From assembly GCA_012103075.1 (NCBI GenBank), contig JAAVLQ010000001.1:186001-250000 (forward strand): a stretch of DNA of 64,000 bases, written 5' to 3'. Of the stretch, positions 1 to 9,218 are shown piece by piece (the first letter of the stretch is position 1; every line of letters starts with the position of its first letter). A model generated the notes under the pieces. That model was not told where the DNA came from and made no database searches. It saw only the letters and a list, made by a program, of their open reading frames with translations. This DNA is from Brucella cytisi. Its GTDB lineage: Bacteria > Pseudomonadota > Alphaproteobacteria > Rhizobiales > Rhizobiaceae. A program made the translations under genes and the position numbers.

Positions 1-243
1 CAACTTGATAAGGACTTTACTGTTACGACAGACGACGGTTTACGTGCGGTGCTGCGCTCTGCGGACGTAAATCTCAAGAGCGGGCAGATCACCACTGACA
101 AGCCCGTGGATATCCGCAGCGGCAGCACGCATATTCTGGCCGACAGCATGCAGGTCAAGGACAACGGCAAGGTTCTGATTTTCGAGAACAAGGTTCGAAT
201 GACTGTTGACGGCAGCGTTGTTTCGCCCAACAAGGCTCCCTGA
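1..243 (+). CDS. lptC: LptC, C-terminal part (cut by window edge)
   Basis: This is the last 80 codons of an inner-membrane-anchored periplasmic protein of the lipopolysaccharide transport chain. LptC takes LPS from the LptBFG ABC transporter and passes it to LptA. The visible part is open from base 1 with no start, and has the beta-rich repeat style of the OstA/LptC fold (for example AVLRSADVNLKSGQI and GKVLIFENKVRM). It ends in the short tail VSPNKAP. The assignment rests mainly on its place directly before lptA and lptB, which is the standard order. The N-terminal membrane anchor lies outside the window. Confidence 0.85.
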   Translation, partial: QLDKDFTVTTDDGLRAVLRSADVNLKSGQITTDKPVDIRSGSTHILADSMQVKDNGKVLIFENKVRMTVDGSVVSPNKAP

Positions 244-360
244 AAAGGGCGCCTGATTTGAGGACAGGGGAAGCGTTCGGACCGATTTATATCTGTGCGA
301 CGCGGTTGAGTACATTCTGAAGCCGGTCCTCGGACCGAAATGTGCTCGAAAACAGATTGT

Positions 361-403
361 TAGAGCGTGATTCTGATGCAATCGGAATGGTACAGGCTCT
401 AAG
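361..403 (+). repeat. Fragment of mosaic intergenic repeat
   Basis: The stretch begins TAGAGCGTGATTCTGATG and closes with CAGGCTCTAAG, with the imperfect complementary arms GATTCTGATGCAATC and GGAATGG between. It matches the distal module of the AGAGC...GCTCTA repeat family found elsewhere in the window. It lies in the 280-base gap between lptC and lptA, where I see nothing else. Confidence 0.45.
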
Positions 404-523
404 CCGCTTTTTGATCGCATTTTGCGATGCTGAATGTTCCCATTTGGCCGCAAAGTGCTTAATGTTGCGTCTGACCGCATGTCGACCCGGGGATGGTCGA
501 ATGCTTCGGGGAGCTGAAATTAT

Positions 524-1174
524 ATGGAACGCGAGACGGGCAAGATGAACAAGGGTACGATGGCCCGCACTTTGCGGATGGGATTTGCAGTTCTGGCGCT
601 CGGCATTGTCGCGGCTCCGACAGTTTCACTGGCGCAGGAAGGCGCAGCCGTGAACGGCCTGAAGCTTTCCAACAGCAAGGCGCCCGTCAAGATCGACGCT
701 GACAAGCTGGAAATGCGCGACAAGGAAGGCATTGCCATATTCACCGGTAATGTTGCCGTTTCGCAGGGCGACGCCCTGCTGAAGGCAGGCCAGATGACAG
801 TCTATTACAATAAGGCCAAGAATGACGGCGAAGCACCGGCCCCGGAACCGACAAGTGCTGGCGTGGGCGGCCTCGATTCATCGAGCATCGATCACATCGA
901 CATTTCGGGGAAAGTCTATCTCAAGTCCGGGACGCAGGTCGCAACTGGTGATACCGGGCGTTATGATGCGAAAAACCGGGTTATGGTTCTTCAGGGGCAG
1001 AAAGTGGTTCTGACCGATGGCGACAATGTCGTGACCGGTTGCAAGCTGACGGCGCATCTCGATACGGGCCGCGCCAATGTCGAAAGCTGCAAGGGCCAGA
1101 CCAAGGGTCGCGTGTCGATCATCATGGCCCCGAAAGATCAACAGCAGGGCGGTGCTGCGCCCAAGCAGAACTGA
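524..1174 (+). CDS. lptA: LptA, periplasmic LPS-transport bridge protein
   Basis: LptA polymerises into the periplasmic bridge that carries LPS from LptC to the outer-membrane LptD. The 216-residue reading frame is intact. After a short basic start it has a signal peptide (LRMGFAVLALGIVAAPTVSLAQ), then the OstA-type repeats: IDADKLEMRDKEGIAIFTGNV near residue 57 and the second copy around VYLKSGTQVATGDTGRYDAKN. The C-terminus is low complexity with glutamine and alanine (QQQGGAAPKQN). Two starts are possible, 524 and the ATG at 545; the latter gives the shorter, more typical signal peptide. The gene lies between lptC and lptB and ends 11 bases before the lptB start, so it is surely co-transcribed. 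Confidence 0.9.
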   Translation: MERETGKMNKGTMARTLRMGFAVLALGIVAAPTVSLAQEGAAVNGLKLSNSKAPVKIDADKLEMRDKEGIAIFTGNVAVSQGDALLKAGQMTVYYNKAKNDGEAPAPEPTSAGVGGLDSSSIDHIDISGKVYLKSGTQVATGDTGRYDAKNRVMVLQGQKVVLTDGDNVVTGCKLTAHLDTGRANVESCKGQTKGRVSIIMAPKDQQQGGAAPKQN

Positions 1175-1185
1175 CCGGAGCAGGC

Positions 1186-2027
1186 GTGGGATTGTTCTGG
1201 AACAAGAAGGCCGACGGGCCGCAAGACGCATCGAAAAATGTGAACGCACCATCCGATGTCGCGGGCGCTATGCCCGGCCAGCCGGGTAAGTCGACGCGTC
1301 TCAAAGGGACGCTCGTGGCGCGCGGCCTCTGCAAGAGCTATCGCGGCCGGCAGGTCGTCAATGGCGTGTCGTTCGGTGTGCGTGCTGGCGAAGCTGTCGG
1401 TATTCTGGGGCCGAACGGCGCAGGCAAGACCACTTGCTTCTATATGGTGACAGGCCTCGTTCCGGCTGATGCCGGTTCCATCGAGATCGACGGTTTCGAC
1501 GTCACGTCTATGCCGATGTATCGCCGTTCCCGTCTTGGCATCGGCTATCTGCCGCAGGAAGCATCCATTTTCCGTGGCCTTTCGGTGGAAAAAACAACAT
1601 CAAGGCTGTGCTGGAAGTTGTGGAGAAAGATCGCTCCAAACGCGCTTCCGAGCTGGATGCCTTGTTGGAAGAATTTCACATCGCTCATCTGCGCAAGGCG
1701 CCTGCCATTTCGCTGTCCGGCGGCGAACGCCGTCGTCTCGAAATTGCGCGTGCGCTGGCATCGCGCCCAAACTTCATGCTGCTCGATGAGCCTTTTGCTG
1801 GTGTCGATCCGATTGCCGTTTCGGATATCCAGCAACTCGTTCGCCATCTGACAAGCCGCGGCATCGGCGTTCTGATTACCGACCATAATGTGCGTGAAAC
1901 GCTGGGCCTTATCGATCGCGCCTACATCATTCACGCCGGTCAGGTGCTGACACATGGTCGTCCTGCCGAAATCGTCGCCAATCCCGACGTGCGCCGGCTT
2001 TATCTCGGCGACCAATTCACACTTTAA
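1186..2027 (+). CDS. lptB: LptB, LPS-export ABC ATPase (one frameshift)
   Basis: This is the cytoplasmic ATPase that powers LPS extraction by LptFG. Walker A is GPNGAGKTT, the signature is LSGGERRR, Walker B is FMLLDEPFAGVD and the H-loop is TDHNVRET, so the domain is complete. The frame breaks at about 1588-1596: the sequence has six A after GTGG, and seven would restore EKNNIKAVLEVVEKD. The GTG at 1186 has GGAG five bases upstream; a later start at 1270 (MPGQPGKS) is also possible. Since LptB is essential in LPS-dependent bacteria, the break is most likely a sequencing error. The gene closes the lptCAB group just before rpoN. Confidence 0.9.
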
Positions 2028-2389
2028 TATTCGGCATTTTCATATCGTCTCAGGCTCCTATGGAAATGCCTGCATTCTGACCCAGTCATCGGTTTGAGCC
2101 TGTTATGTTCTGCACAAAGTTACAGAAAGTGCCGCTGAACCGCGACTATTTCCCATTTTGTCCCCAAACCGCACATTCTGAATTGACAAGCAAGGTTCAT
2201 ACCAGTTTTCATTCAAATACGCTTTCAGCCTGAAACGGCTGCGAGCGCACGGTTTATTCCTCTGTATGGACTCAGGTCCCATGTCGATGAGTGCCGTCTG
2301 AAGGCCAGATTGCTGTCAAGGATATCTCACGCGTTGACCATGTGTTCCGCGGTTATTGACAGGGTTTAACGGGGAGAATAACGCGTCGC
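2028..2389 (+). other. lptB-rpoN intergenic region
   Basis: These 362 bases hold no credible gene. A possible sigma-70 promoter starts with TTGACA at about 2183. A small hairpin, CAGCC-TGAAAC-GGCTG, lies at about 2227-2242. A purine-rich ribosome site (GGGGAG) precedes the rpoN start at 2390. No riboswitch is recognisable. Confidence 0.4.
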
Positions 2390-3925
2390 ATGGCTCTGTC
2401 GCCCAAGCTCGATTTCCGTCAATCGCAATCGCTGGTGATGACCCCCAGCTGATGCAGTCGATCAAGCTGCTGCAGATGACGCATGTGGAGCTGGAACAAT
2501 TTCTCGACATTGAAATTGAAAAAATCCGCTGTTGGATCGAATTGAGGCAGCGAATGATGATTTTTCGGGCGTTGAACCCGCACGAGATAGTGCTGAAACC
2601 GGCGGAGAGGATGCGGCGTCGGATGACTTGTCGGATGGCGACTGGTTCAAAACAGGCGCTTCGGATAATGCCGAAAATCTCTCATCCACCTTCGACAGTT
2701 CTTGAAAATATCTTTCCGGATGATCCGGGTCGCTTCGACGAGATCGGTCCGGATCTTGCAGCGCAATGGAAATCGTCCGTCGGTGACGGATATGTTTCAG
2801 GTGGCAGTTACGACATCGATCAGGTTACGGCCAGCCGGATTTCATTGAGCGAGCACGTGGCGGAACAGATCGCGCTGACTTTTTCCAAAGCGGCGGACCG
2901 GTTCATTGCGACGGCGCTCGCCGATGCACTGGACGAGAGCGGCTATCTGCGTGTCGATATTGTCGGTCTGGCCCAGAATCTTGGCGTGGAAACCGTCGAG
3001 ATCGAGCGTGTTCTTGGAGTGATGCAAGGCTTTGATCCGGCAGGCCTTTTGCCCGTGATCTGCGGGAGTGTCTAGCGATACAGCTGCGTCTCAAGGATCG
3101 GTTCGATCCGGCCATGGAGGCGTTGATCGACAATCTCGACCTTCTTGCACGGCGGGATTTCGCGACGCTCAAGAAGCTGTGCGGTGTCGATCAGGCCGAT
3201 ATTCTCGATATGCTGACCGAAATCCGTATGCTCGATCCAAAGCCCGGTGCTTTGTTCGAAATCTCCGTGGCCGATGCCATCGTGCCGGACGCGCTGGTTA
3301 CACCGTCGCGTGACGGTGGCTGGACTATTGAACTCAACGCAGCCGCAATGCCACGTCTTATCGTCAACAATGAATATTATGCTGAGGTAAGCATCTCGGT
3401 CAAAGCCGAAGAAAAAGCATTTCTCTCGGATTGCATGCAGACCGCGAACTGGCTCGTACGCAGTCTCGACCAGCGTGCGCGCACCATTCTCAAGGTAACG
3501 CAGGAAATCGTCCGGCAGCAGGACGGCTTTCTGCGCCACGGCGTGACCCACTTGAAGCCGCTCAACCTGCGCACGGTTGCGACGCGGTCGGTATGCATGA
3601 ATCGACCATCAGCCGAGTGACGGCGAATAAATTCATGGCCACGCCGCGTGGCGTGTTTGAACTGCGCTATTTCTTTACGGCCTCCATTGCTTCTTCCGAA
3701 GGCGGCGACGCTCATTCGTCGGAGAGCGTGCGCCATCGTATTCGGCAGATGATCGACGCCGAAAAGCCCGACGACGTGCTGTCCGATGATGCTATCGTCG
3801 ATGCTCTGAAGAAGGACGGTGTGGATATCGCGCGAAGAACGGTCGCAAAATATCGGGAATCGATGAATATTGCTTCATCGGTTCAGCGCAGGCGTGAAAA
3901 GAAGGCAAGATTGTCAGCTTCCTGA
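2390..3925 (+). CDS. rpoN: RpoN, RNA polymerase sigma-54 factor (four frameshifts)
   Basis: Sigma-54 directs RNA polymerase to -24/-12 promoters that need an activating ATPase. The N-terminal glutamine-rich region I is visible (KLDFRQSQSLVMTPQLMQSIKLLQ once one C is restored), then the acidic region II, the core-binding region and the C-terminal RpoN box, read as ARRTVAKYRESMNI. Breaks occur at about 2442 (C5 for C6), 2523 (A6 for A7), 3050 (T4 for T5) and 3583 (GCGAC for GCCGAC); all four are single-base losses and the protein is otherwise full length. The start is the ATG at 2390 behind GGGGAGAATAACG. The downstream hpf and ptsN are the usual partners. Confidence 0.92.
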
Positions 3926-3931
3926 TTGCCT

Positions 3932-4034
3932 AAAGCATTTTGCAGTCAGGTGGAATCACCTGACGTTGCATAAATGCGGTAATACAAACCACATAGAGCG
4001 GAAGCGCGAACGAATGTGAGCGCATTTCGCTCTA
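3932..4034 (+). repeat. Mosaic intergenic repeat copy
   Basis: The unit runs from TAAAGCATTTTGCAG to CGCATTTCGCTCTA. It contains a perfect hairpin, GTCAGGTG-GAAT-CACCTGAC, then CATAGAGCG and a closing GCTCTA. The layout (AGC...hairpin...TAGAGCG...GCTCTA) is that of the repeat seen in other gaps of this window. It could double as the end of the rpoN transcript, but no T-run follows the hairpin. Confidence 0.55.
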
Positions 4035-4396
4035 GCCAAAATGGTTCCACAGATTGCGCTGGGAAGGGACCGCTTTAAACTACCGATTGTACCTCTAGGG
4101 CCTCATTCCCGTATTCGAATAGGGAGGAATGCTCTAAAATTTTGGATCTGTAGCGCTGCTCTTTCAGAAAAATTCGATCTCGATTTGTGGAAAGATCAGC
4201 ATTGCAAGAGGACCAACTGGCAGGAGGACCAATTGACAAGCGCCATTTCACCCAATAGAAGCCCGGCTCGCGTTGCGGCACGTATCTGGACGCCCTCATT
4301 TCCGGGGCTTCCTGATAAATCGTCAGCGTGAATTGGCGAGATGTCAGCAGAAGCGCTTGTGTTTCTACGATCGAAAATACGCCAAAGCAGAATTGA

Positions 4397-4440
4397 AGCA
4401 TGTCTCCTCAAAGTAGAACCGGTTTGGGGATGAAGACATG
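4397..4440 (+). repeat. Mosaic intergenic repeat copy (CATGTC type)
   Basis: The unit reads AGCATGTCTCC, a degenerate centre with GAACCGGTTTGGGGAT, then AAGACATG, so the ends are complementary (CATGTC/GACATG). It matches the copies at 43675 and 48601. Confidence 0.6.
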
Positions 4441-4854
4441 GGTTGGATGTTTCCGCCGAATGCGTTTTGCAGACAACGTCCGATAATATCGCTGTAATTT
4501 CTGGAAGAAATTGCGGTTGTCCATATGTTTGAAGGAAGGGCAATGTGGCGTTCCGGGAAAACCGGGCCGGGAAAACCGGGCAGCGGACCAGCTACTGGGG
4601 CGTTACTTAAAAGAGCAATGTGCGGCAACCATCCCGTAAAGGGGCTATTGATTGGAGCAGTCACGATTTCGACGGCTTTTCGGAAGGTGTTTCAACGCCT
4701 CGTCGCAAAGTGCGCACGGGAAGTGTGCATGCACCATGAATTTAGTTGGAAAACGCACAGGACGAAAAGCATCTTTGATGCTGGTTCGCTTTGCGCTTCG
4801 CTCGCCTTGTGATTAGACTGAGTCCTGTGGTGTAACGCAAATGAGGTGTGCCAA

Positions 4855-5448
4855 ATGACTCTGCGTGTATCTGGAAAGCATATGGACGTCGGTGAAGCTT
4901 TCACAACCCGGATCATTGATCGGGTGAATGAAGCAGTCGGCAAATATTTCGATCATGGCTTTTCCGGACAGGTTACGGTCACCAAGTCCGGTTCGCGTTA
5001 CAGTGCGGATTGCACCTTGCACCTCGATAGTGGTGCAACTCTGCAAAGCACTGGCGACGCGCAGGATCCGCAGCTGGCTTTTGAAGCGGCCGCGGACAAG
5101 ATCGAAACCCGCCTTCGCCGCTATAAGCGTCGTCTGAAATCGCGCCCGGCTACGCAGCCAGATGCGATCTATGATGACGTTGCATATCGTGTTATGGCAC
5201 CGCTGTCGGAGGAAGAGGAGGATCTTCCGGCGGATTACGCGCCGACAATTGTTGCGGAATCGTCCGTCGCCCTGCGCACCATGTCGGTGGCGTCGGCGGT
5301 CGTGGAACTGGATCTGATCGAAAATCCGGTTCTGGTATTCCGTAATGCCGGCAATGATGAAGTTAACATCGTCTACCGTCGCGCGGACGGCAATATCGGC
5401 TGGGTCGATCCATCGATGGTCACCCGCCGGGCCGCGCCACGCGCCTGA
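4855..5448 (+). CDS. hpf: HPF, long-form ribosome hibernation promoting factor
   Basis: HPF binds the 30S subunit between mRNA and tRNA sites and, in its long form, pairs ribosomes into inactive 100S dimers in stationary phase. The 197 residues comprise an N-terminal YfiA/RaiA domain (LRVSGKHMDVGEAFTTRI, then the basic helix ETRLRRYKRRLKSR near residue 90) and a C-terminal dimerisation domain (VVELDLIENPVLVFRNAGNDEVNIVYRR, about residues 144-175), separated by an acidic linker. The reading frame is intact. I chose the ATG at 4855 because GAGG lies eight bases upstream; a GTG nine bases earlier has no such site. Its place between rpoN and ptsN is conserved in proteobacteria. Confidence 0.92.
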   Translation: MTLRVSGKHMDVGEAFTTRIIDRVNEAVGKYFDHGFSGQVTVTKSGSRYSADCTLHLDSGATLQSTGDAQDPQLAFEAAADKIETRLRRYKRRLKSRPATQPDAIYDDVAYRVMAPLSEEEEDLPADYAPTIVAESSVALRTMSVASAVVELDLIENPVLVFRNAGNDEVNIVYRRADGNIGWVDPSMVTRRAAPRA

Positions 5449-5547
5449 CGGCAAACCTGAAGCGCACGCAGCGGATCGCGATTAGGCGGCCGCGTGCGCT
5501 TCCCAAAACCGGGCCGCAAAGGCCTGATTGAAGAAGGAACGGAGAGA

Positions 5548-6010
5548 ATGGATCTTAGTGATCTGATTCAGCCGGGGCGATTATCCCGGCGCTGAAAGCC
5601 AGCTCCAAAAACAGCTTTTGCAGATTCTGTCTGAAAAGGCTGCGGAACTGACCGGTCTCCCTGAGCGTGAAGTTTTCGAAACAATTCTCCAGCGTGAGCG
5701 CCTCGGTTCTACCGGGGTGGGCAATGGCGTTGCCATTCCGCACGGCAAGCTGGCGAACATCAACAAAATAGCCGGAATCTTCGCTCGTCTGGAAACCCCG
5801 GTTGATTTCGAGGCGCTGGACGATCAACCCGTCGATCTTGTTTTTCTGCTTCTCGCGCCGGAGAATGCCGGCGCGGATCACCTGAAGGCACTCTCGCGCA
5901 TCGCCCGTATGCTGCGCGATGCCGATACGGTTGCCAAATTGCGCGGCACACATGACGCGCAGGCGCTCTATTCATTCCTGACAGCTCAGCCTGCTTCCAA
6001 CGCCGCCTGA
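5548..6010 (+). CDS. ptsN: PtsN, nitrogen PTS EIIA protein (two frameshifts)
   Basis: EIIA-Ntr is the terminal phosphoacceptor of the regulatory PTS (PtsP-PtsO-PtsN), which in alphaproteobacteria signals nitrogen and carbon state rather than sugar uptake. The body is clear from codon 25: GLPEREVFETILQRERLGSTGVGNGVAIPHGKL, where the histidine of IPHGK is the phosphorylation site. The first 70 bases are out of frame twice: G4 for G5 at about 5574-5577 and A5 for A6 at about 5606-5610. Restoring both gives MDLSDLIQPGAIIPALKASS. The ATG at 5548 follows GGAGAGA. A strong terminator follows the stop codon. Confidence 0.92.
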
Positions 6011-6030
6011 GTTCAAATAGTTTCTCGTAG

Positions 6031-6068
6031 ACAAAACCGCCGTTCGGCTTGAACGGCGGTTTTGTTTG
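6031..6068 (+). terminator. Rho-independent terminator after ptsN
   Basis: The arms AAAACCGCCGTTC and GAACGGCGGTTTT form a 13-base-pair stem with a four-base loop (GGCT plus T wobble region), followed by TGTTTGTTTG. It closes the rpoN-hpf-ptsN side on the plus strand. Confidence 0.9.
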
Positions 6069-6228
6069 TTTGCTCGCAGAAACGAATTGGCAGGGAAGGG
6101 AAAACAGTCCGAGCAGAAGCATATTTTTTTGCCTCAAGACGACTTGCGGCATTTGTATGCGCCACGATCTTCCTTACTGATTTCATACGGAAGCGCGATA
6201 CCGACGATGACCGGTATCGCGTCTATCC

Positions 6229-6488
6229 TTAGTGCAGCATTACCGTGCGCAGTTCATGGTCTTGCGCGCCTTGTAGCGCGGTGGCGCGGACATCGGAGAG
6301 CACGATTGGCTCACCGCTGGCGCCAAAAGCGCCCAGAGTTCAAGGCCCGGCTCTATCGGTGGGAGGGCAGGGAAGCTGCGGGCAAGGTCATCTGAACGGA
6401 TCTTGCGCACATAGGCAACTTCACCTTCGCCGAGATGGGCGAATTCATTTTCGGTGAATATATGTCTGTTCATGGTCTTAGCCTCCAT
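6229..6488 (-). CDS. DUF1150 family small protein (one frameshift)
   Basis: This is a small acidic protein of about 85 residues (MNRHIFTENEFAHLGEGEVAYVRKIRSDD near the start). Its function is unknown. The family is confined to alphaproteobacteria and commonly sits beside small heat-shock genes, as here, 88 bases downstream of hsp20 on the same strand. The frame slips at about 6321-6325, where TTTT on the minus strand should be TTTTT. Correction gives ELWALFGASGEPIVLSDVRA and a TAA at 6229. Two starts are possible: 6488 (MEAKTM) and 6473 (MNRHIF). A role alongside the chaperone is inferred only from position. Confidence 0.8.
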
Positions 6489-6576
6489 TTCGTCGGCATG
6501 TCATTTGCGACCATGCCGCATCAGAGCTTCACATTCTCAATATAGCGGTACTGTGCTGAACAAAAACTGAACAAGC

Positions 6577-6999
6577 TCAGTCTTTCACCGCTATGCTGAT
6601 TCGTTTAACCAGCCGTTCGGGTTCTGGACGGTCGAGATCGATGGCCAAAAGGCCGTTTTTCAGGTCGCAACCGAGAACCCGCATACCGTCTGCCGGGACG
6701 AAAACGCGCTGGAACTGTCGGGCAGCGATGCCACGATGCAGAAATTCCCGTTCGGTATCGTCGGTCTGGCGTCCGCGGATGACAAGCTGATTGTCTTCCG
6801 TCATGACTTCGAGGTCTTCGCTGGCAAAACCGGCCACCGCCAAAGTGATGCGCAGACGTTCGGAACCCGTCTCGCCGCGCAGGCGTTCAATATTGTAGGG
6901 CGGATAACCGTCGCCGGATTTTGCGATCCGTTCCAGCGTTTTTTCCATCGTGTCGAATCCGAGCAGCAAAGGGCTCGAAAACGGTGTCATTCTTGTCAT
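6577..6999 (-). CDS. Hsp20, small heat-shock protein (IbpA type)
   Basis: Small heat-shock proteins bind unfolding proteins without ATP and hold them for DnaK and ClpB. The 140 residues hold a short N-terminus with the SPLLLGFDTMEK motif, an alpha-crystallin domain (LRITLAVAGFASEDLEVMTEDNQLVIRG onward) and the C-terminal strand ending RISIAVKD. The frame is open further upstream, but the ATG at 6999 is right: AGGA lies eight bases before it and belongs to the RNA thermometer described separately. An RpoH-type promoter sits 69 bases upstream of the start codon. DUF1150 follows. Confidence 0.92.
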   Translation of the reverse strand: MTRMTPFSSPLLLGFDTMEKTLERIAKSGDGYPPYNIERLRGETGSERLRITLAVAGFASEDLEVMTEDNQLVIRGRQTDDTEREFLHRGIAARQFQRVFVPADGMRVLGCDLKNGLLAIDLDRPEPERLVKRISIAVKD

Positions 7000-7061
7000 T
7001 GCATCAGTCCTCGATGAGAAGCGACCGTCATGAAGAGAACCCTTACGGCGTATCTCCTCGC
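7000..7061 (-). ncRNA. ROSE-type RNA thermometer in the hsp20 leader
   Basis: Read on the minus strand, the leader can form two hairpins. The first pairs GAGGAGA with the segment TCTCTTC. The second, next to the start codon, pairs TCGCT (7020-7024) with AGGA (7008-7011) and leaves one G bulged; the outer pairs CGG/CTG extend it. The UYGCU motif facing the ribosome site with a bulged G is the hallmark of ROSE elements, which melt at heat-shock temperature and free the Shine-Dalgarno. The AGGA is eight bases from the ATG. The fold was drawn by hand, not computed. Confidence 0.8.
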
Positions 7062-7067
7062 TAACTG

Positions 7068-7096
7068 ATATGGCTTGTGAAAAGCCTGACTTCAAG
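7068..7096 (-). promoter_or_regulatory. Sigma-32 (RpoH) promoter of hsp20
   Basis: The minus strand has CTTGAA (7091-7096) and CCATAT (7068-7073) separated by exactly 17 bases, which matches the alphaproteobacterial heat-shock promoter. Transcription would begin at about 7061, so the leader is about 62 bases and holds only the thermometer hairpins. Confidence 0.82.
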
Positions 7097-7172
7097 GGCC
7101 AATCCGGATTCCTTCGTTTCAACTTAAAACGAAGGAGAGGTGCAGGATACCCGGCAATATGGGGTGTTGTTG

Positions 7173-7671
7173 CTATCGTCGTGCTTCTGAAAGCGCTGCG
7201 CCGAAAGCTGTGGCAAAGCTTTCGCGATCATCCGGGGAGAGGAAGTTTCCGATCACGACACTCGCTTCACGGCTTTCGACGCTCATACCGGTAATTCCGA
7301 TATCCGGCTTTCGGGCAACCTTGAATCGCGTCCAGAATGGATTGAAACGATGTGCAGTCATCTTGCCGGACGCTGCATATTTGCGAATATACAGGGCGGA
7401 ACGCGACATGGAAATTTCCTCGCGGGCACGGGCTGCGCGGTAATTCCAGCGAAAAGCCAGATAGATCAGCAGTACATCGAGACCGAAAAATCCGAAGATC
7501 GGCCATGCGCCGATGGACCAGAAAAAGAATACCGACGAACATCCAGCAGCCGATCAGAGCGCCCATCAATATGGTGAAGCCCGTGCGTCCCAGCGAACGA
7601 TAGGGGGTGAGGAGAGCTTCGAAAATGGGTTTGTCGAACCGGTCAGGTTCTGCGCCGTCTGGGTGATGCAT
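7173..7671 (-). CDS. DUF2244 membrane protein (frameshifted)
   Basis: This is a predicted two-helix inner-membrane protein of unknown function. The N-terminus reads DRFDKPIFEALLTPYRSLGRTGF, then a hydrophobic helix (ILMGALIGCWMFVGILF). The second half continues in another frame as SMSRSALYIRKYAASGKMTAHRFNPFWTRFKV and ends AALSEARR with TAG at 7173. The slip lies near 7530, where the minus strand has TTTCTGG and the family sequence would need TTCCTGG, one of several breaks at an expected CCTGG. The gene lies divergent from nth with about 100 bases between. DUF2244 proteins are widespread in alphaproteobacteria and often near nth. Confidence 0.8.
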
Positions 7672-7768
7672 AGCATTCAGGTCATCTGGCTGCTGTGTCG
7701 GCGGCCTTTATGGGCCTGCGTCAAGCTGCTGATTGTTTTGTCGATCAAGAAACTATTATAGAGGCGGA

Positions 7769-8517
7769 ATGGAAAAGGCCAAAATCAAATCGCCTGTGAA
7801 CGCTTCTCCCGCCGCCCGCCCTCAACGTCGGATACGTGGTACGCTTTATACAGCAGACGAAATTCATGAGATATTTCGCCGTTTTTCGATTCAGCGGCCG
7901 GAGCCGAAGGGCGAGCTTGAGCATGTGAATGCTTTTACGCTTCTTGTGGCGGTGGTCTTGTCGGCACAAGCCACCGATGCCGGGGTCAACAAGGCGACAC
8001 GCGGGCTCTTCACAATTGCCGATACGCCGCAGAAGATGCTGGCGCTGGGCGAAGAGAAAGTCGGCGACCACATTCGCACCATTGGTCTTTGGCGGAACAA
8101 GGCAAAGAACGTCATTCTCCTGTCCGAAGCCTTGATCCGCGATCATGACGGAGAAGTGCCGGGGACCGGGACGAGCTGGTAAAGCTGCCGGGTGTTGGCC
8201 GCAAGACGGCCAATGTGGTGCTGAATATGGCTTTCGGCCAGCCGACAATGGCGGTGGACACGCATATCCTGCGCATTGGCAATCGGATTGGTCTTGCGCC
8301 GGGAAAAACGCCAGAGGCCGTGGAAGCCATTCTCGTCCGGGTTATCCCTACAGAATACATGCTTCATGCGCATCACTGGCTGATCTTGCATGGGCGTTAC
8401 GTGTGCAAAGCGCGCAAGCCGGAATGCGAGAAATGTGTGATTGCCGATATCTGCAAATATCCGGCGAAAACCTGCGACATTCCTGCGCCGCTTATCCCCT
8501 TGCCGCCGCAGGCGTGA
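7769..8517 (+). CDS. nth: Nth, endonuclease III (one frameshift)
   Basis: Endonuclease III removes oxidised pyrimidines and cuts the abasic site in base-excision repair. The helix-hairpin-helix is [13 protein letters not shown], which includes the catalytic lysine; the catalytic aspartate follows in VDTHILR. The C-terminal iron-sulfur loop has four cysteines spaced C-x6-C-x2-C-x5-C ([18 protein letters not shown]). The frame slips at about 8160, where GGGG should be GGGGG, giving [16 protein letters not shown]. The ATG at 7769 follows GAGGCGG. The N-terminus has about 25 basic residues beyond the E. coli enzyme. Confidence 0.93.
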
Positions 8518-9218
8518 GCCGGGCTTCGCGTTGCGAGACAGCCTTGTGCAGATGGACCATCATCGTTGCCGCGAAAAGCGGTGTCAGCAGATTGACGATG
8601 GGGATAGCCATGAAGCCTGCAATCAGCAGCCCGGCCAGAAAGACGGTTACGCTATAAAGTGACCGTAGCGCCTTGGCCTCGGCTTCGGAATGATAACGCA
8701 TAGCGGCAAACTCGAAGAATTCCCGCCCGAGCAGATAGGCATTGATGACGAAGAAGGCGATCAGATTGACGCCGGGTATGAACAGCATGAACAGGGCGAC
8801 GATGTTGCCGAGGATGACGATACCGAGGAATTTCAGCGAAACAACGATAGAGCGGCCGGTCGGCAAAGGCGTACCGGGTGGATCGTTCGGATAGTCTTCG
8901 CGTTCGACCACTTCGGCGACGTCATCGAGAAAGAGACCTGCCACAAGTGCAGTGACAGGTGCGATCATCAATGCGAGAACAAGCGCCAGACCAAGGCCTG
9001 CGACAATAGCGGCAACGATACCAAACCAGCCCGCCCATTCCGGCATGCCGGGCAGTATTTGCTCCATCCACGGCGGGCAAAAGTAAAAAGATTTGACGAA
9101 CTGCCGCCCAAAGACCGATCAGCAGCAACAGCGTCAAACCGAGGGTCTTCCAGAAAACTGCACGCAATTCTGGCGTGGTCAGGCGTTTCAGAGCTTTCAA
9201 TGCAGCATCTAAGATCAT
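8492..9218 (-). CDS. CysZ/EI24-like membrane protein (one frameshift)
   Basis: This is an inner-membrane protein with four or so helices in the EI24/CysZ family, whose E. coli member helps sulfate uptake. The N-terminus is [36 protein letters not shown]. After the break it runs through [40 protein letters not shown] and [40 protein letters not shown], both typical of the family. The frame changes at about 9070-9079, where CCCGCCG on the minus strand stands where CCCTGGCCG would restore a Pro-Trp-Pro-Trp loop. The 3' end overlaps the nth 3' end by 26 bases. A sulfate role is uncertain. Confidence 0.75.

Larger units (their letters stand above)
3926..4854 (+). other. Long gene-free region between rpoN and hpf
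   Basis: This is 929 bases with only short, unconvincing open frames. It holds repeat copies at 3932-4034 and 4397-4440, a fragment of the same family ending in GGAATGCTCTAAA near 4120-4138, and two tandem copies of a 14-base unit (CCGGGAAAACCGGG) at 4553-4580. The hpf promoter must lie in its last few hundred bases, but I cannot fix it. Confidence 0.5.

Noticed and set aside
2390..3925. rpoN as a real pseudogene or a case of programmed frameshifting
   Set aside because: Four independent one-base losses, three of them in runs of five or more, with full conservation on both sides fit sequencing error; no slippery-site plus structure arrangement is shared among the breaks.
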